From the NCBI GenBank assembly GCA_026874595.1, contig CM049309.1:96618723-96682722 (forward strand): a stretch of 64,000 bases of DNA, given 5' to 3'. The first letter of the stretch is position 1. Every line of letters begins with the position of its first letter. Position numbers and translations under genes: made by a program. Source of the stretch: Sipunculus nudus (Eukaryota > Annelida > Sipuncula > Golfingiida > Sipunculidae). This document shows positions 36,476 to 48,810 of this stretch, one piece after another. Under the pieces are notes generated by a model. The model saw nothing but the letters and a program-made list of their open reading frames with translations. It ran no database searches and was not told where the DNA came from.

Positions 36476-38800
36476 GGACAACAAACAAGGGACCTATGGG
36501 TCACTGTGCTCAGCTGACGTTAACCTTGAAGGTAAAAATCTAAAATAATGTCAAATGGAGATAAAGTGTAAGAGGAAGAGGTAATAAAGGCCATGGTTGG
36601 TTTATATGATTGGTTTGTATTGATGAGCAAGAAATTGTTGCAAAAAATATTTTGTGACCTGACCATGTGTTTCCTAATGTTGAAACTAAAGCATGTGAGC
36701 AGTTTGTGAACAAATGATCTGTACTATTACCATGATCATTAGTTGGTTTTTCGATCAACTGCTGACATTTCAGTAGTTTACACATTTGTTCAATTGAATC
36801 TATTTTTTGTATAATATATATTATTAAATATATATGTATTTTTTTTAATGAATTGTATACAGTTGAAATATAGCTAATTAACAACATAACCTCTGTGAAT
36901 TATAGAATAATGGACATGAGCTAAAGCATATGGACTGTGTAATAAATGAAACCTTTGGCCTGAAACCATTTAGTGATGCACCAAGGGAAAAATGGGCCTA
37001 CGGTAAGTGTCATATAAAAGTTCTATTTCATAAACAAATAATGTGTGAAGGTAATTAAGTTTTCAAAAGTTAAATATATGGCCATATGAGTTATAAAATT
37101 AATCCCACAAAGTTTGACCAATATTCCTAATTTTAAAAACTAGGTTTAACAGTGTTATTCACACCTGGGGCCCGCCAACTTTAAGAGATATGAATGAAAT
37201 GCTACCAAGTATTTATATCTTCTTAAATCTTGTCAGTTAGCACTTACATTAGGTCCTAATATTTTACCATATTTGAATATTAGGATTAAATTCCTGAAAA
37301 TTTTTTTCTTTAAAAAAATCAAAATTGTCTCGACAAAAAGAATTTTTTTAACATAAAAATTATAAGCTTTGTCTTGTATATTAGTCCTGTGTATCGAAGG
37401 GGTGGGTCAGGGAGGGGTCTCTGTTGTTACTGTTCATCGCTGAAAAAATGTGAAATTATAAGATTCATCTTGTTTAGAGTACACGTCTGTCAACAGATTG
37501 GGGTGGGGGGGGGGGGGGGGGGAGAAAGGCTCCCTGTGGTATTTATGCTAGCAGCCTGATCAAGCTCAACAGGAGATAGGGCTTGCCTGAGTAATGGGAT
37601 TACATAATAGCCTGGGGAGCATTGAGAGTTGCACTGAATGACCTACAGTGACCTCAGTGGACTGCTTGACAATGTAAGGGAATACAACAAGAGCCTCCAA
37701 ACAAATTTAATAACTAGCCTAAATTTGCAGCTTTTATTTTCAAATTTCAAATTTTAACAGATTAAATCCTTATGTGTACATGCTGTGATAATAACATCCA
37801 CAGTACTTTCAGGAAAAAATCGTGCCGTTGCCAAAGTTGGGCAAAATTTAAGGTACTGATTTTATATTTATGCTAATAACTTAAAAAAAATGCATTTTTC
37901 AGATCTAATTTTTGGTATACAATGAATCTTGATTAAATGATGTTATATTCCTGAAAAAAAGTCTCAGCCATTCTTATTTTAAGTGAGTAAATATATATCC
38001 TGATTTTTTACAAGGTGCATTATGTTTGGGCCTGTAACTTCAACAAATTATGCAATACTGACCGAAATTTTGGTATGTACATAGGAAATGTATGGAAGAA
38101 TATGAATATTTACAATTACATCTAACATTATGCCAATTTTTGGATTACCAGGTAAACAAAAGTAGGGTCATGATGCTAGAAAATACAAATACATTAAGGC
38201 TTCTAAAAAACTTCAATAGCGAGACTAATTTTTCAGCTTATACTTTCAAATTCAAAATTCATCAGATTAAATCCACATGTAAACTGGCTTTGAAAAATAA
38301 ATCAAATGTACTTATAAGAAAAAAATGTGACATGGTCAAATTGAGGCAAAATTTAAGGGACCAATTTTTTATTTTTGCTAATATTTTAAAAATTTTTTAA
38401 CAGATTTTGATCTAATTTTGGGTATACAATTTAATTTTGATTAATTAAAGATATATTCCTGGAAAAAAGTCCATAGCTTTAAAATGTTTTGTTTTAAGTG
38501 ATCAAATATCTTTCCTGATTTTTTACAAAATGCATTATGTTTGAGGCCATAACTTTTTTTAAATCATATAATACAGACCTAATTTCTGACATGTACATAG
38601 GAACCTATATAGAGGATTATTAATGGAAAATATGAGGAAAAACAGGTGAGTGGTTTCGTAGTTAGGCTGTCCTGAAATGTGAAAATAGGTTTTTAATAAA
38701 AAATTGAGGTTTTTCCTTAATTTCTCAAAGGAACAAAGTCACAAAGACCCTGTTTTCAGCTTGGTAGGAGATCTTGGGGACATCTAACATTATGCCAACA
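36476..38800. repeat. R1 dispersed family (copy c)
   Basis: It starts with AACAAGGGACCTATGGGTCA and CTCAGCTGACGTTAACC, matching 46048 and 59858. The first 400 bp are about 95% alike to 46050-46440. A G tract lies at 37502-37522. The tail region (37680-38800) matches other R1 tails but lacks the terminal hairpin, being followed by another tail copy. Confidence 0.78.
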
Positions 38801-39588
38801 ACCTTGGGAGCATAGAGAGCTGCACTGAATGACCAACAGTGACCACAGTGGACTGCTTGACAATGTAAGGGAATACAACAAGAGCCTCAATAACTAGCCT
38901 AATTTTGCAGCTTTTATTTTCAATTTCAGATTTTAACAGATAAAATCCTTATGTATACATGCTGTGAAAATTAAATCCACAGTACTTACAGGAAAAAAAC
39001 GTGCCGTGGCCAAAGTTGGGCAAAATTTAAGGTACAAATTTTATATTTTTGTTAATATTTTAAAAAATTTAAAAGATTTTGATCTAATTTTTGGTATACA
39101 ATTAAATTTTGATTAATTAAAGTTGTATAACTGGAAAAAAGTCCCTACCTTTAACACTTTTGGTCTTAAGTGATCAAATATCTTTCCTGATTTTTTCCAA
39201 AATGCATTATGTTTGGGTCCATTACTTTTTTAAATTATATAATTCTGACTTAATATCTGGCATGTACATAGAAACTATATAGAGGAATATTTATGGTAAA
39301 TATGAAGAAAACCAGATGAGTGGTTTTGATATTAGGCATTCCTGAAGTGTGAAAATAGATTTCTAATAAAAAATTGAGGTTTTTCCTTAATATCTCGAAG
39401 GAACGAAGTCCTATTGACCCAATTTTCGGCATGGTAGGAGATTTTGGGGACATCTAACTGTATGCCGAATTTCAGATTCGTAGGTCCAACGGTGTCGAAA
39501 CGTGCCAGTCTTACGGACATCATCCGGATGGACAGCCGGATGGACCATGACTATAGCTCAGATGACTTATAATCAGCTGAGCTAAAAA
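38801..39588. repeat. R1 dispersed family, tail copy (copy d)
   Basis: A second R1 tail beginning near GAGCATAGAGAGCTGCACTG, a phrase also found near 37617. It includes AAACGTGCCAGTCTTACGGA and ends with the hairpin CTATAGCTCAG and CAGCTGAGCTAAAAA. Confidence 0.75.
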
Positions 39589-40340
39589 CAATACTAGCAT
39601 GAATTATGATTACATGCAGAAATCGATGTATTTATCATTGGGTGTGGCAGTACAAATAAACAAACAATGGTAAAAACATGTATGGAAAATTATGATAAAG
39701 AAAGGCGGCCTATTTTATCCTATCTTTAGTGAAGTATCAACCTTGGGAATTTTATAGACCGGTACATCATTTAAATCAAATTTATGTATATGTCGTTCAT
39801 ATTTACACTCATTATGCGACTGTATCATGTACCAGGTTACTTTATAACTCCATATTTGATAACATTTAAATGCCATACCCATACTTGAGTCAAATAATTC
39901 GCCTAAATATTATTATGTATATATATGTACCATCTTTTAAATATATATAAACTGCCATGTTAATATTTAGTAAATATGTTAAGAAAAACATTAACACAAG
40001 GATATGACTTACCCCAGATGCTCCTTTGCACATGTCACTACGTTCATATCAGCATCAAAATACCTTTGATGCCATTCATTAACGCGTATATATATGTTTG
40101 TTGCGCCTCGGTATTGTTTATATAAAATCCATTAAAGGTTGTTGTTTTAGCTAATTAGTTTCTCTTGATATATGAATCATTTATATTTTACTCAGACCAT
40201 ATCACTCTAAAAGCAACTAGTCTACTGTTTAAACCCCTCTGTTTTAACTCTAATCAATTCATTTGTTGGATTAACTCGCTGGACCAAAGGCATGCCACCT
40301 ACCAGGATTCGCAAACACAGGTTAAAGGTAAGTACTTTAT
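39589..40340. other. Unassigned sequence
   Basis: AT-rich DNA with no recognised gene or repeat. The segment at 40165-40330 shares no similarity with the tandem repeats that follow. Confidence 0.45.
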
Positions 40341-40898
40341 TTTTTTTCAACCTCTGTTTACAAGTTTCTCCTTTAAGGGGATATATTAATGTGAAGTAAA
40401 CAGCACCCAAATTCTGTATTGACTTTTATTGGATGAAACTCTTCATGCTTTAACTGATTAAACCTTAGTTTTTCATCAAAGTTAATATGAAATATATGTT
40501 CCTAGAGTCGTTGTTTAAATTTATCCTTTAAGGGGAGATTTTAATATGAAGTAAACAGCACCCATATTCAGTATATACTTTGTTAAACCTATTTAAAATG
40601 ATATAAAATTGAACTACACGCCATACTGTAAACCTCAGTTTGACATCAAAGTAAATATAAAGTATATGTTCTTAAAGTTGTTGTTTAATTTTCTCCTTTT
40701 AGGGGAATATTTAATATGAAGTAAACAGCTCCCATATTCTGTATATAATTTCTTATAATTATTTAAAATGATATAAAAATAACCTACACACCACACTGTA
40801 AAGTATATGTTCTTAAAGTCGTTGTTTAATGTTCTCCTTTAAGAAGAATTCTTAATATGAAGTAAACAGCACCCATATTCCTATATACTTTGTTAAAA
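40341..40898. repeat. Degenerate tandem repeat (about 140-170 bp), interrupted by the LINE
   Basis: Four units share CTCCTTTAAGGGGA-like sequence followed by TTAATATGAAGTAAACAGCA and CCCATATTC, near 40368, 40524, 40695 and 40835. Unit tails read TTTAAAATGATATAAA and CACGCCATACTGTAAACC. The same tail continues at 44209-44290, after the LINE, so the LINE inserted into this array. Confidence 0.75.
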
Positions 40899-43800
40899 CT
40901 GTTAGATGGCGCTGCACAGCGGCGACGTCGACTACTGTTAGATGGCGCTGCACAGCGGCGACGTCGACTTTGCAATTTGAATTGTTTATATTTTTATATT
41001 TTATATATGTCGGGCATTATACAAGACGAAGCACACCAATTCAGCTTAAAAGATGGATCTTTCAAAGTATGTACTTTTAGTCTGTATGATTATCGCCTTT
41101 CTTGTGTTAACTGGAACTGGAATGCCGCTTTTGGGCGATAATGGAGTACATATTCGTTATTCAGCTAGTGACCTTCATCAACTTCACAACAAACTCTCAC
41201 ATTCTAACAATAAGTTTGATATAAGTATACTTCCGGAAGAATGCAAAAAGATTAGAAGAAGACCACGTGGCAGGAGAGGTGGAGTAAGAGTCAGGTTAAT
41301 GAGAAGATGCAGTACTAAACCGTTTGTGCCCACAATAACATTTGGTAACGTCCCTTCACTCAGCTCAAAGATTGACGAACTCCGTGCAAACTGCCGATTT
41401 CTTTATCAATATCGAGAGGCTTGTTGCATTGCATTAACGGAATCATGGCTGAACCAAATTATATCTGACACATTCTTGAACATTCCTTATTTTACCTTAT
41501 TAAGACAAGACAGAACCCAGGACTCTAATAAATCAAGAGGCGGTGGTGTAGCTCTTTATATTAATAACAGATGGTGTCAGAATATAACCGTCAAGTCTAG
41601 TATATGTTCACCAGACCTTGAAGCCCTATCAGTGAGCCTACGTCCTTCATACCTACCTAGAGAGTTTACCAATATATCTCTCACAGTTGTTTACATTCCC
41701 CCCAGTGCTGATAAAGACATTGCATCAAAGAAGATACAGGATATTGTTGCCCAATTAGAAGAAAAGAAACCACAAGCTCTGCATATTGTACTCGGAGATA
41801 TGAACCACTGTGATCTTGATCAAGCACTACCGAACTACACACAGTATGTGAACTGTAACACAAGAGGTCACCAGAAACTGGACTTATTTTATTGTAATAT
41901 TAAATCTGCTTATAAATGTGTTCAAGGTCCTCCACTAAAAAATAGTGACCATAATATGATCTATATGCAACCTACTTACAGACGTAAACTTCAAATGCTG
42001 AAACCACGTGAAATTAATATTAAAGTGAACTCAAAGGAAGCCTATGAGACCCTACAAACATGTTTTGATCTAACAGACTGGCAAATGTTCATTGACACTT
42101 CATATGATTTAGATGAACTTACTGAAACTGTGTCTAGTTATATATCATTTTGTGAAGACATGCTGGTACCAACTAAAACCATTAAGATTTACCCGAATAA
42201 CAAACCTTGGATTAATAGTGATCTAAGGAAACTTATTGTATGGAAGCACCAAGCCTTCACAAGCAATTCAGATAACAGATATGACTTACAAAAAGAAACT
42301 GATTCTGCCATTGAGAAAGCCAAACAACAATATAAAAAGAAAGTAGAAAAACTGTTCCATAGCAAGCAATCAAAAGATGCTTGGAAGGGTCTTCAGGAAT
42401 TAACTGGTATAACTAAAAGCAAGAAAGAATGCTCACTGCTTGCTGAAAATGGCTATGCTGACAAATTAAATACATTCTATGCACGTTTTGATGAAAGTGA
42501 CTTCTCAAAAGAAAAAGATGACATTCAGAGCAGTCTGAGAGCAAATTTAGAATCATGTGATGATGGCATCCTTACTGATGTAACTGATGTAAACAAAGTG
42601 TTAAGTAAGATTAATGTAAAGAAAGCCTGTGGACCCGACAAAATCAGTGGCAGATTAATTAAAACCTGTAGAAATAGTTTGTCCTTCATCATACATTACA
42701 TTTTTCAATTGTCTCTCTCCTTATGTAAACTACCAAAATTATGGAAGACCGCAGAAATAATTCCAGTCGCCAAAAATAACTCTCCTAAAGTGATGAATGA
42801 TCTTAGGCCTGTTGCACTAACATCTATTCTCGCAAAATCTTTGGAGCGAATAGTTCTTAATAAATTACTTCCAATTGTTAAACCAATGCTAGATCAACAT
42901 CAGTTTGCATATTCATCCAACAGATGCACAAGCGACGCAATTGCCACATTAACTCATTATATTTATCAACACTTAGACAGGGACCCCAGAAATTATGCCA
43001 GATCACTTTTCATTGATTATTCTTCAGCCTTCAATACAATACAGCCACACATTATGATCAATCAGCTCTGTAGATATAACATTCCTCTTTCCTACTGTCT
43101 ATGGATTCTAGATTTTCTCTCGGATAGAAGACAACATGTTAGAACAAGCAAAGAAACTTCTTCAGATATAATCATAAATACTGGTGCTCCACAAGGCTGT
43201 GTTCTGTCAGCAGTCCTTTTTATTCTATATACAAATAATTTGTCTGTGAGCCTTTCAGATTGTAAAATTATCAAATATGCAGACGACACTGTCATTCTAG
43301 GCCTGATACACAAGAATGATGAATCGCTCTACAGGAAAACCATTCAATATGTGACTGGTTGGTGTGAGGAACACTACCTTCAGTTAAATGTAAAGAAGAC
43401 TAAAGAAGTATTATTTGATTTTAGGAGATAAAAATCTGTAATTACCCCAGTTGCTATCAAAAATGAAGATGTTGATATTGTAGAAAATTATAAATACTTA
43501 GGATGTATTATTGACAGAAATCTGAATTGGAAAGAACATGTGTTGAATCAATCCAAGAAAGCAAACAAAAGATTATATTACCTTTATTATCTAAGAAAGC
43601 TTAATATTGACAAAACCATAATTACCATGTTTTATAATTCAGTAATTTCCAGTGTCCTTACTTATTCACTGGAGTGCTGGTTTACAAATATATCTGATAA
43701 GTTAAAGAAACAGTTGAATAATACCAGGAAGAGAAGTAGTAGAATAACTGGTACTTCTCTTGCCACACACCAGGAAATCTGTGAAACCAAAACAATGGCC

Positions 43801-44210
43801 TTCATATCTAAGGTCATGAATGACAAAACACATCCCCTATATTCAGAGTTCCGTTTTTTACCTTCAGGTAAACGCCTAGATACAATATTCTGCAGAACAA
43901 CTCGTTTTAAAAAATCTCTCGTACCACACAGTATTAAACACTTTAACGCACAACCCTCTTAGAAATTTAATGTTTTGAATTATGTGTTTTACCTGCAGAA
44001 TTATCTGTTTTATCATTTTTACATGCTTAATTTTACATGCATCAATATGTTATGTGTGATTTTTATGTATTTTTGTATTATTTTTATGTATTTATCTATC
44101 TATTTACTTATTTATTTTTTTATGTAATGAATTGCAAGTCAACAACAAATTCCTGGAACTGAAGGCTAATAAATGTTATCTTATCTTATCTTATCTTATC
44201 TTATCTTATT
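40899..44210 (+). mobile_element. CR1/L2-type LINE, nearly complete
   Basis: The element starts with two exact 36-bp copies of a unit beginning CTGTTAGATGGCGCTGCACA (40899-40934 and 40935-40970), runs through one ORF with endonuclease and RT, has a 210-bp 3' UTR with AATAAA at 44168-44173, and ends in a (TTATC)n tail (44176-44210). It is flanked by the interrupted tandem repeat. Only one stop codon breaks its main frame, so it is young. Confidence 0.88.
41053..43962 (+). pseudogene. LINE ORF: endonuclease and reverse transcriptase, one in-frame stop
   Basis: The protein nicks target DNA and copies the element's RNA there. The N-terminus has a hydrophobic stretch (VLLVCMIIAFLVL) and an arginine-rich segment. 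The apurinic-type endonuclease follows: ITFGNVPSLSSKIDEL, ALTESWL, GGGVALYINNRWC, VYIPPSAD, LGDMNHCDLD and SDHNMIYM. RT motifs follow: NDLRPVALTSILAKSLERIV, FIDYSSAFNTIQ, GAPQGCVLSAVLF and the catalytic box KYADDTVILG (about 43272-43301). TAA at 43429 stops the frame after 792 codons; the same frame continues through NYKYLGCIID to 43962. A fully intact product would be about 970 residues. The stop may follow one A-to-T change in a lysine codon. The domain order and sequence style fit the CR1/L2 group. Confidence 0.9.
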
Positions 44211-45270
44211 ATTTAAAATGATATAAAAAATTAATTACACGCCATACTGTAAACCATATTCTGTATTTACTTTGTTAATACACTTTGGATATTTTCTTTG
44301 TCAGTTTCATGGTTCACATACAGATACACCTGAACAAGGTTTTATATTATAAAATATATATGTTAAAACCACAAAATGCATTTTTTTTTAATTTTATGAG
44401 TAACGTAAATATCCAAAAATACAGAACAAAATACAGCCGCCAAACACAGAAGGTATATATCATGCAATAAATGGAAGGAAAATATAGCAATAAACCTGGG
44501 TTAATAAAAAGGCAGGAGGGAAAAGCATGTTCTAATATGTTGCAAGTCCTTATTTTATTGAAATTATGCCTATTTTCAAAATATAATGGTGTTGATTAAG
44601 GAAAACAGTGTTGAATTATAATATATGAAGCAATTGCCAAAGTTATATACTTAAAGGGTGCAGACTACTTTTTTAACATTTTTAAGATTAATATTTTAAA
44701 ATACAAAGTACAGCGATTCCTATAAATTTATATGATGAAATTCTGATTAACTATAGCAGTTTGTAGAATCAATATGTAAAATAAATCCTGTCACCTTTTC
44801 ATTAATTTCCACACCGTCCATCGATATACTTAACGACGATAAAAGTGAAAATTAATAGTGCTGTTATCAATTACCACTTTAACCTTTCTAGTATACTCAG
44901 TATGTATATTTGAATAGTATATTGTGTGAGATATATTATAAAAATATATAAAACATTCCTATTTCCATCATTTTTTTTGGGGGGGGTGAGGGGATTAGTA
45001 ACAGTGTTGAAGAGCAATTAATGGCAGATGATATACATGTATATGTTCAGGGGTACTGCATGCTGGGAACATGAAATGTTCTCGAGCCAGGCTAGCTTAG
45101 CCCTATACGCAAAAGGGTTTTATTAATACCTATATATATTATTCAATGTAACTCTGAAATTATTCACAGACATGGGTCAATTACATTTTATTAAAATTTT
45201 ATTAATACTTTTAAATTCTTATCTATTATTTAATTATTATAACCACAATTTTTTATATATATATATATGT
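44211..45270. other. AT-rich sequence, mostly unassigned
   Basis: The first 80 bp are the continuation of the interrupted tandem repeat. The rest is AT-rich. TCGAGCCAGG with nearby GCTTA and AAAAGGGT and ATTAATACCTATATATAT occurs near 45082-45140 and again near 45300-45350, a local duplication of about 220 bp. No gene was seen. Confidence 0.5.
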
Positions 45271-45369
45271 TGATTAGTATATGTGTGGCCTTAAATGTTT
45301 TCGAGCCAGGAAAGCTTATACACAAAAGGGTATTATTAATACCTATATATATCAGACATGGGGTCTATT

Positions 45370-45505
45370 ACAGTTGTTCTATTACTATTACCATTACTTT
45401 CAATTTCTGATATTACTATTACTATTACTATTACCACATTTTATCTTCTATTACTATTACTATTACTTGGGTATCTATTACTATTACTATTACTATTACA
45501 TGTAC
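45370..45505. repeat. (TATTAC)n-type microsatellite
   Basis: Repeats of TATTACTATTAC with interruptions, about 135 bp long. Confidence 0.92.
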
Positions 45506-45636
45506 TTAAACTGATGGTAGGATTCTAGACCTTGCGCAGCCATGAGTGCTATAAACTAGCACTACAATCACATGTTTAAATAATATTAAAAGCAATTATA
45601 TCATCCAGTTACCTACACAATTTTCTTATATTATAT

Positions 45637-46047
45637 ATATATATATATATATAGGTCAAATGAATAAAAGTATTCAATGAAATGTAATAATCAACCTCAA
45701 CAGCTGTGAAATAAATAATTCTCTCACATAAATTAAAAGAATAGTTATGATTTCAAGTGAATAACTTAACATTAAAATAATGAGCATATGACAAAAAAAA
45801 AAAGAATTGTGCTGGTCTGCATGGCTATAACTTGTGCATTTATTATCTCTTTCGTCTTCACGAAGCAGGACCGATTTGGCAGACGCGATAGATCGGCAGG
45901 ACCGAAACGGCAACCACGCAGGACCGAAATAGTAATTGGAAAACCTCAATCGGCCCCGGGACCGAAATGTCCTGTATTCGTCGGGCTAATGGAGTCCGTA
46001 CGTGTCCGGCTAGAGGAGAGTGTAAGTGGCAGATAAAAATATAAAGG
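45637..46047. other. Short tract with repeated AGGACCGA
   Basis: A TA microsatellite at 45637-45653 is followed by unassigned DNA. The string GGACCGA occurs four times between 45866 and 45967 at uneven spacing. An 82-codon frame at 45788-46036 starts in an A run and shows no domain, so I do not call it a gene. Confidence 0.4.
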
Positions 46048-47922
46048 TTAAACAAGGGACCTATGGGTCTCGACGCTCAGCTGACGTTAACCTTGAAGGT
46101 AAAAATCTAAAATAATATCAAATGGAGATAAAGTGTAAGAGGAAGAGGTAATAAAGGCCATGGTTGGTTTATATGATTGGTTTGTATTGATGAGCAGGAA
46201 ATTGTTGCAAAAAATATTTTGTGACCTGACCATGTGTTTCCTAATGTTGAAACTAAAGCATGTGAGCAGTTTGTGAACAAATGATCTGTACTATTACCAT
46301 GATCATTAGTTGGTTTTTTGATTAACTGTTGACATTTCAGTAGTTTACACATTTGTTCAATCGAATCTATTTTTTTGTATAATATATATTATTAAATATA
46401 TATGTATTTTTTTTATGAAATGTATACAGTTGAAAAAGAGCTAATAAACAACATAAAACAGGGCAAACAAAGCCTGATCTCAAATTCTGCTGAGGCAGGA
46501 AAATAATGAAGAAATGTTTGTATTAAATCCTGATTTTTTTATCACATCAATTATTTTCTAATTTAAGTTTATATTTCTATACATTTCCAATTTAACATAT
46601 ATATCTGAATATAAAAGTTGATTCATAATTCTCAATTGCATCATCATAAATCTCAATCTTGTCAGATAACACCACATCATGCATACAAATGTTTATTTAT
46701 TTTTTACCACAAAAATATATCTTTTAAATCTGCAAAACAATAAATATCTAAAAATAATACTTGATTAAGATTTCACAATTTTGAATTGTGTCTTTAATTA
46801 TCCATAATGTGCTTCATATTTTATAATAATTTAAGCATACTGATGGGTTCAATTATATTTGTTAAAATCATTTAAAAGAAATTTGATTTCTTTCAAAATG
46901 TTACATTACACAACATTGCATCTTCTTGATTACACCTTGAATTATTTTTTCAAGGAAAGTTTTTGCATATCGGAGTGGAAACAGCATTACAATTAAGGAG
47001 ATACAGTGAAAACAATAACAATTAGTGCATAACACTTGGTGGGTTGGGTTTGTGGGGGGGGGGGGGGGTGATTGGGGTGGTGATATGAGAATAACTGTAC
47101 ACCTGTCACAGCAGGGGATCTCCCCCAGTGACTGTAACAAATCAGAAACCCTGGCATAGCTGACTTCCAGTGACCTGGAGTGGGACCCTGCATCTGTAAT
47201 CAAAGCAAGTGACTACAGAAAAAAAATCAATAACTAGCTTAATTTTCAAGCTTTTATTTTCAAATTTCAGATTTAGACAAACTAAATATTTATGTTTACA
47301 TGCTGTGAAAATTAAATCAATGGTGCTTACAGGAAAAAAACGTGCCATGGTCAAAGTTGGGCAAAATTTAAGGTACTGATTTTTTTTTATGCTAATAACT
47401 TAAAAAATTTACAAAATTCAGATCTAATTTTCGGTAAACAATTGAATCTTAATTAAACATAGTTATATACTTGAGAAAATAGACTCTAGTTTCAAAATTT
47501 TTCATGTTAAGTGAGTTATTATTTTTCCTGATTTTTTACAAAGTCCATTATGTTTGGGCCCATAACTTAAAGAATTTATAGTTTACAGACTTAATTTCCT
47601 GCATGTACATAGGAACAATATAGAGGAATATTTATTGTAGATATGAGGAAAAACAGATGAGTGGTTTTGATATTAGGCAGTCCTGAAGTGTGAAAATAGG
47701 ATTTTAATAAAAAATTGAGGTTTTTCCTTAATTTCTCAAAGGAACGAAGTCGCAAAGACCCAGTTTTCGGCTTGGTAGGAGATCTTGGGGACATCTAACA
47801 TTATGCTGAATTTTGGATTCCTAGGTCTTACGGTTTCAAAACGTGCCACATCTACGGACGGACGGACGACGGACAATGGACCACGACTATAGCTCAGATG
47901 ACTTATAGTCAGCTGAGCTAAA
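46048..47922. repeat. R1 dispersed family, most complete copy (copy e)
   Basis: Complete from AACAAGGGACCTATGGGTC with the CTCAGCTGACGTTAACC start to the GACTTATAGTCAGCTGAGCT hairpin and A run, 1.88 kb. It contains GGGCAAACAAAGCCTGATCT near 46458, a G tract at 47057-47068 and GGACGGACGACGGACAATGG near 47858. There is no coding capacity. The ends carry inverted CTCAGCTGAC and GTCAGCTGAG. Confidence 0.82.
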
Positions 47923-47952
47923 AAATTAAGATGCAAGTAGCAGTATCCTAAC

Positions 47953-48511
47953 TAGGCCGATTTAATCACTCAATATTATTAGGCCCTGCCATATATTGAG
48001 TCCGATAGCTATACAGTGAGAGTATCTACAATATAAGCCTCCGACTACACACCGCCCAATGCCATTTTAACCAGTGTCAACATGGATTTATTACTCCATG
48101 CCAGCGGTCACTCTGCAGAGCCGGGCCTGTTGAAACCAAATGTAATAACATTTTAGCTGTCAATCCCTCGAGTCAGCGTGCTATCAGTGAGGTCATGAAT
48201 TGCGCCTGTTCAATTGTTCTTCTCTGTCCTAGTGCTTGCTTCTGGTAAAAAGGTCAGTAAATGTTTAAAAATGATGATCCGATTTTAATTTTAGTTGCTA
48301 TCGAAACCATGAAACACATACTTATTGGTGTCAAAATGGTATAATTCTGTGTCTTGTTGTTTGGCAGTAAACAGGCAGTCAAAGAAGATGCAACAGATCT
48401 GTCGCATCTTCTGTGGCTTATATTGTAGAAACTCTCACTGTATGGCTATCGCCGTATCAGACTCAATATATGGCAGGGCCTAATAATATTGAGTCTGATT
48501 AAATCGGGCTA
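47953..48511. mobile_element. MITE with long TIRs and 8-bp target duplication
   Basis: About 80-bp inverted repeats start TAGGCCGATTTAATC and include CTCAATATTATTAGGCCCTG and CCATATATTGAGTC. TATCCTAA flanks both sides (47944-47951 and 48512-48519). An 8-bp duplication suggests a hAT-group parent. The interior is non-coding. Confidence 0.85.
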
Positions 48512-48611
48512 TATCCTAAGGTTGTTGGGTTGAAGTTCGCGTTCTATAGTAGTACCTAAATAAGTTTTATCCGAACAAAATCCAACCCTGACCCTAGTGA
48601 CAGCGACATTA

Positions 48612-48810
48612 CTGTCATTATTCAGACCGGCTATACGCACGATTTTCTCGTGCGCAGGCGCACGACTGGTCGTGCTTAGTGTATTGCAATATGCACGATA
48701 TTGCCGTGCACATAGAGGATAGCATGCACGACAATATATCGTGTATATTGTTGTGTTACCTGCACGAGATTATCGTGCACATTGTATGCTATGTACACAA
48801 AATCACAGTT
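48612..48810. repeat. CACGAT palindrome cluster (copy a)
   Basis: Repeated GCACGA and TCGTGC words form several short hairpins, for example CGCACGATTTTCTCGTGCG and TGCACGACAATATATCGTG. The start, CTATACGCACGAT, matches the inverted end of the cluster at 55400-55640, so the two are probably copies of one palindromic element. Confidence 0.65.

Noticed and set aside
45788..46036. 82-residue frame with a hydrophobic start
   Set aside because: Starts in an A run, has no homologous look and overlaps repeated GGACCGA words. Insufficient support for a gene.
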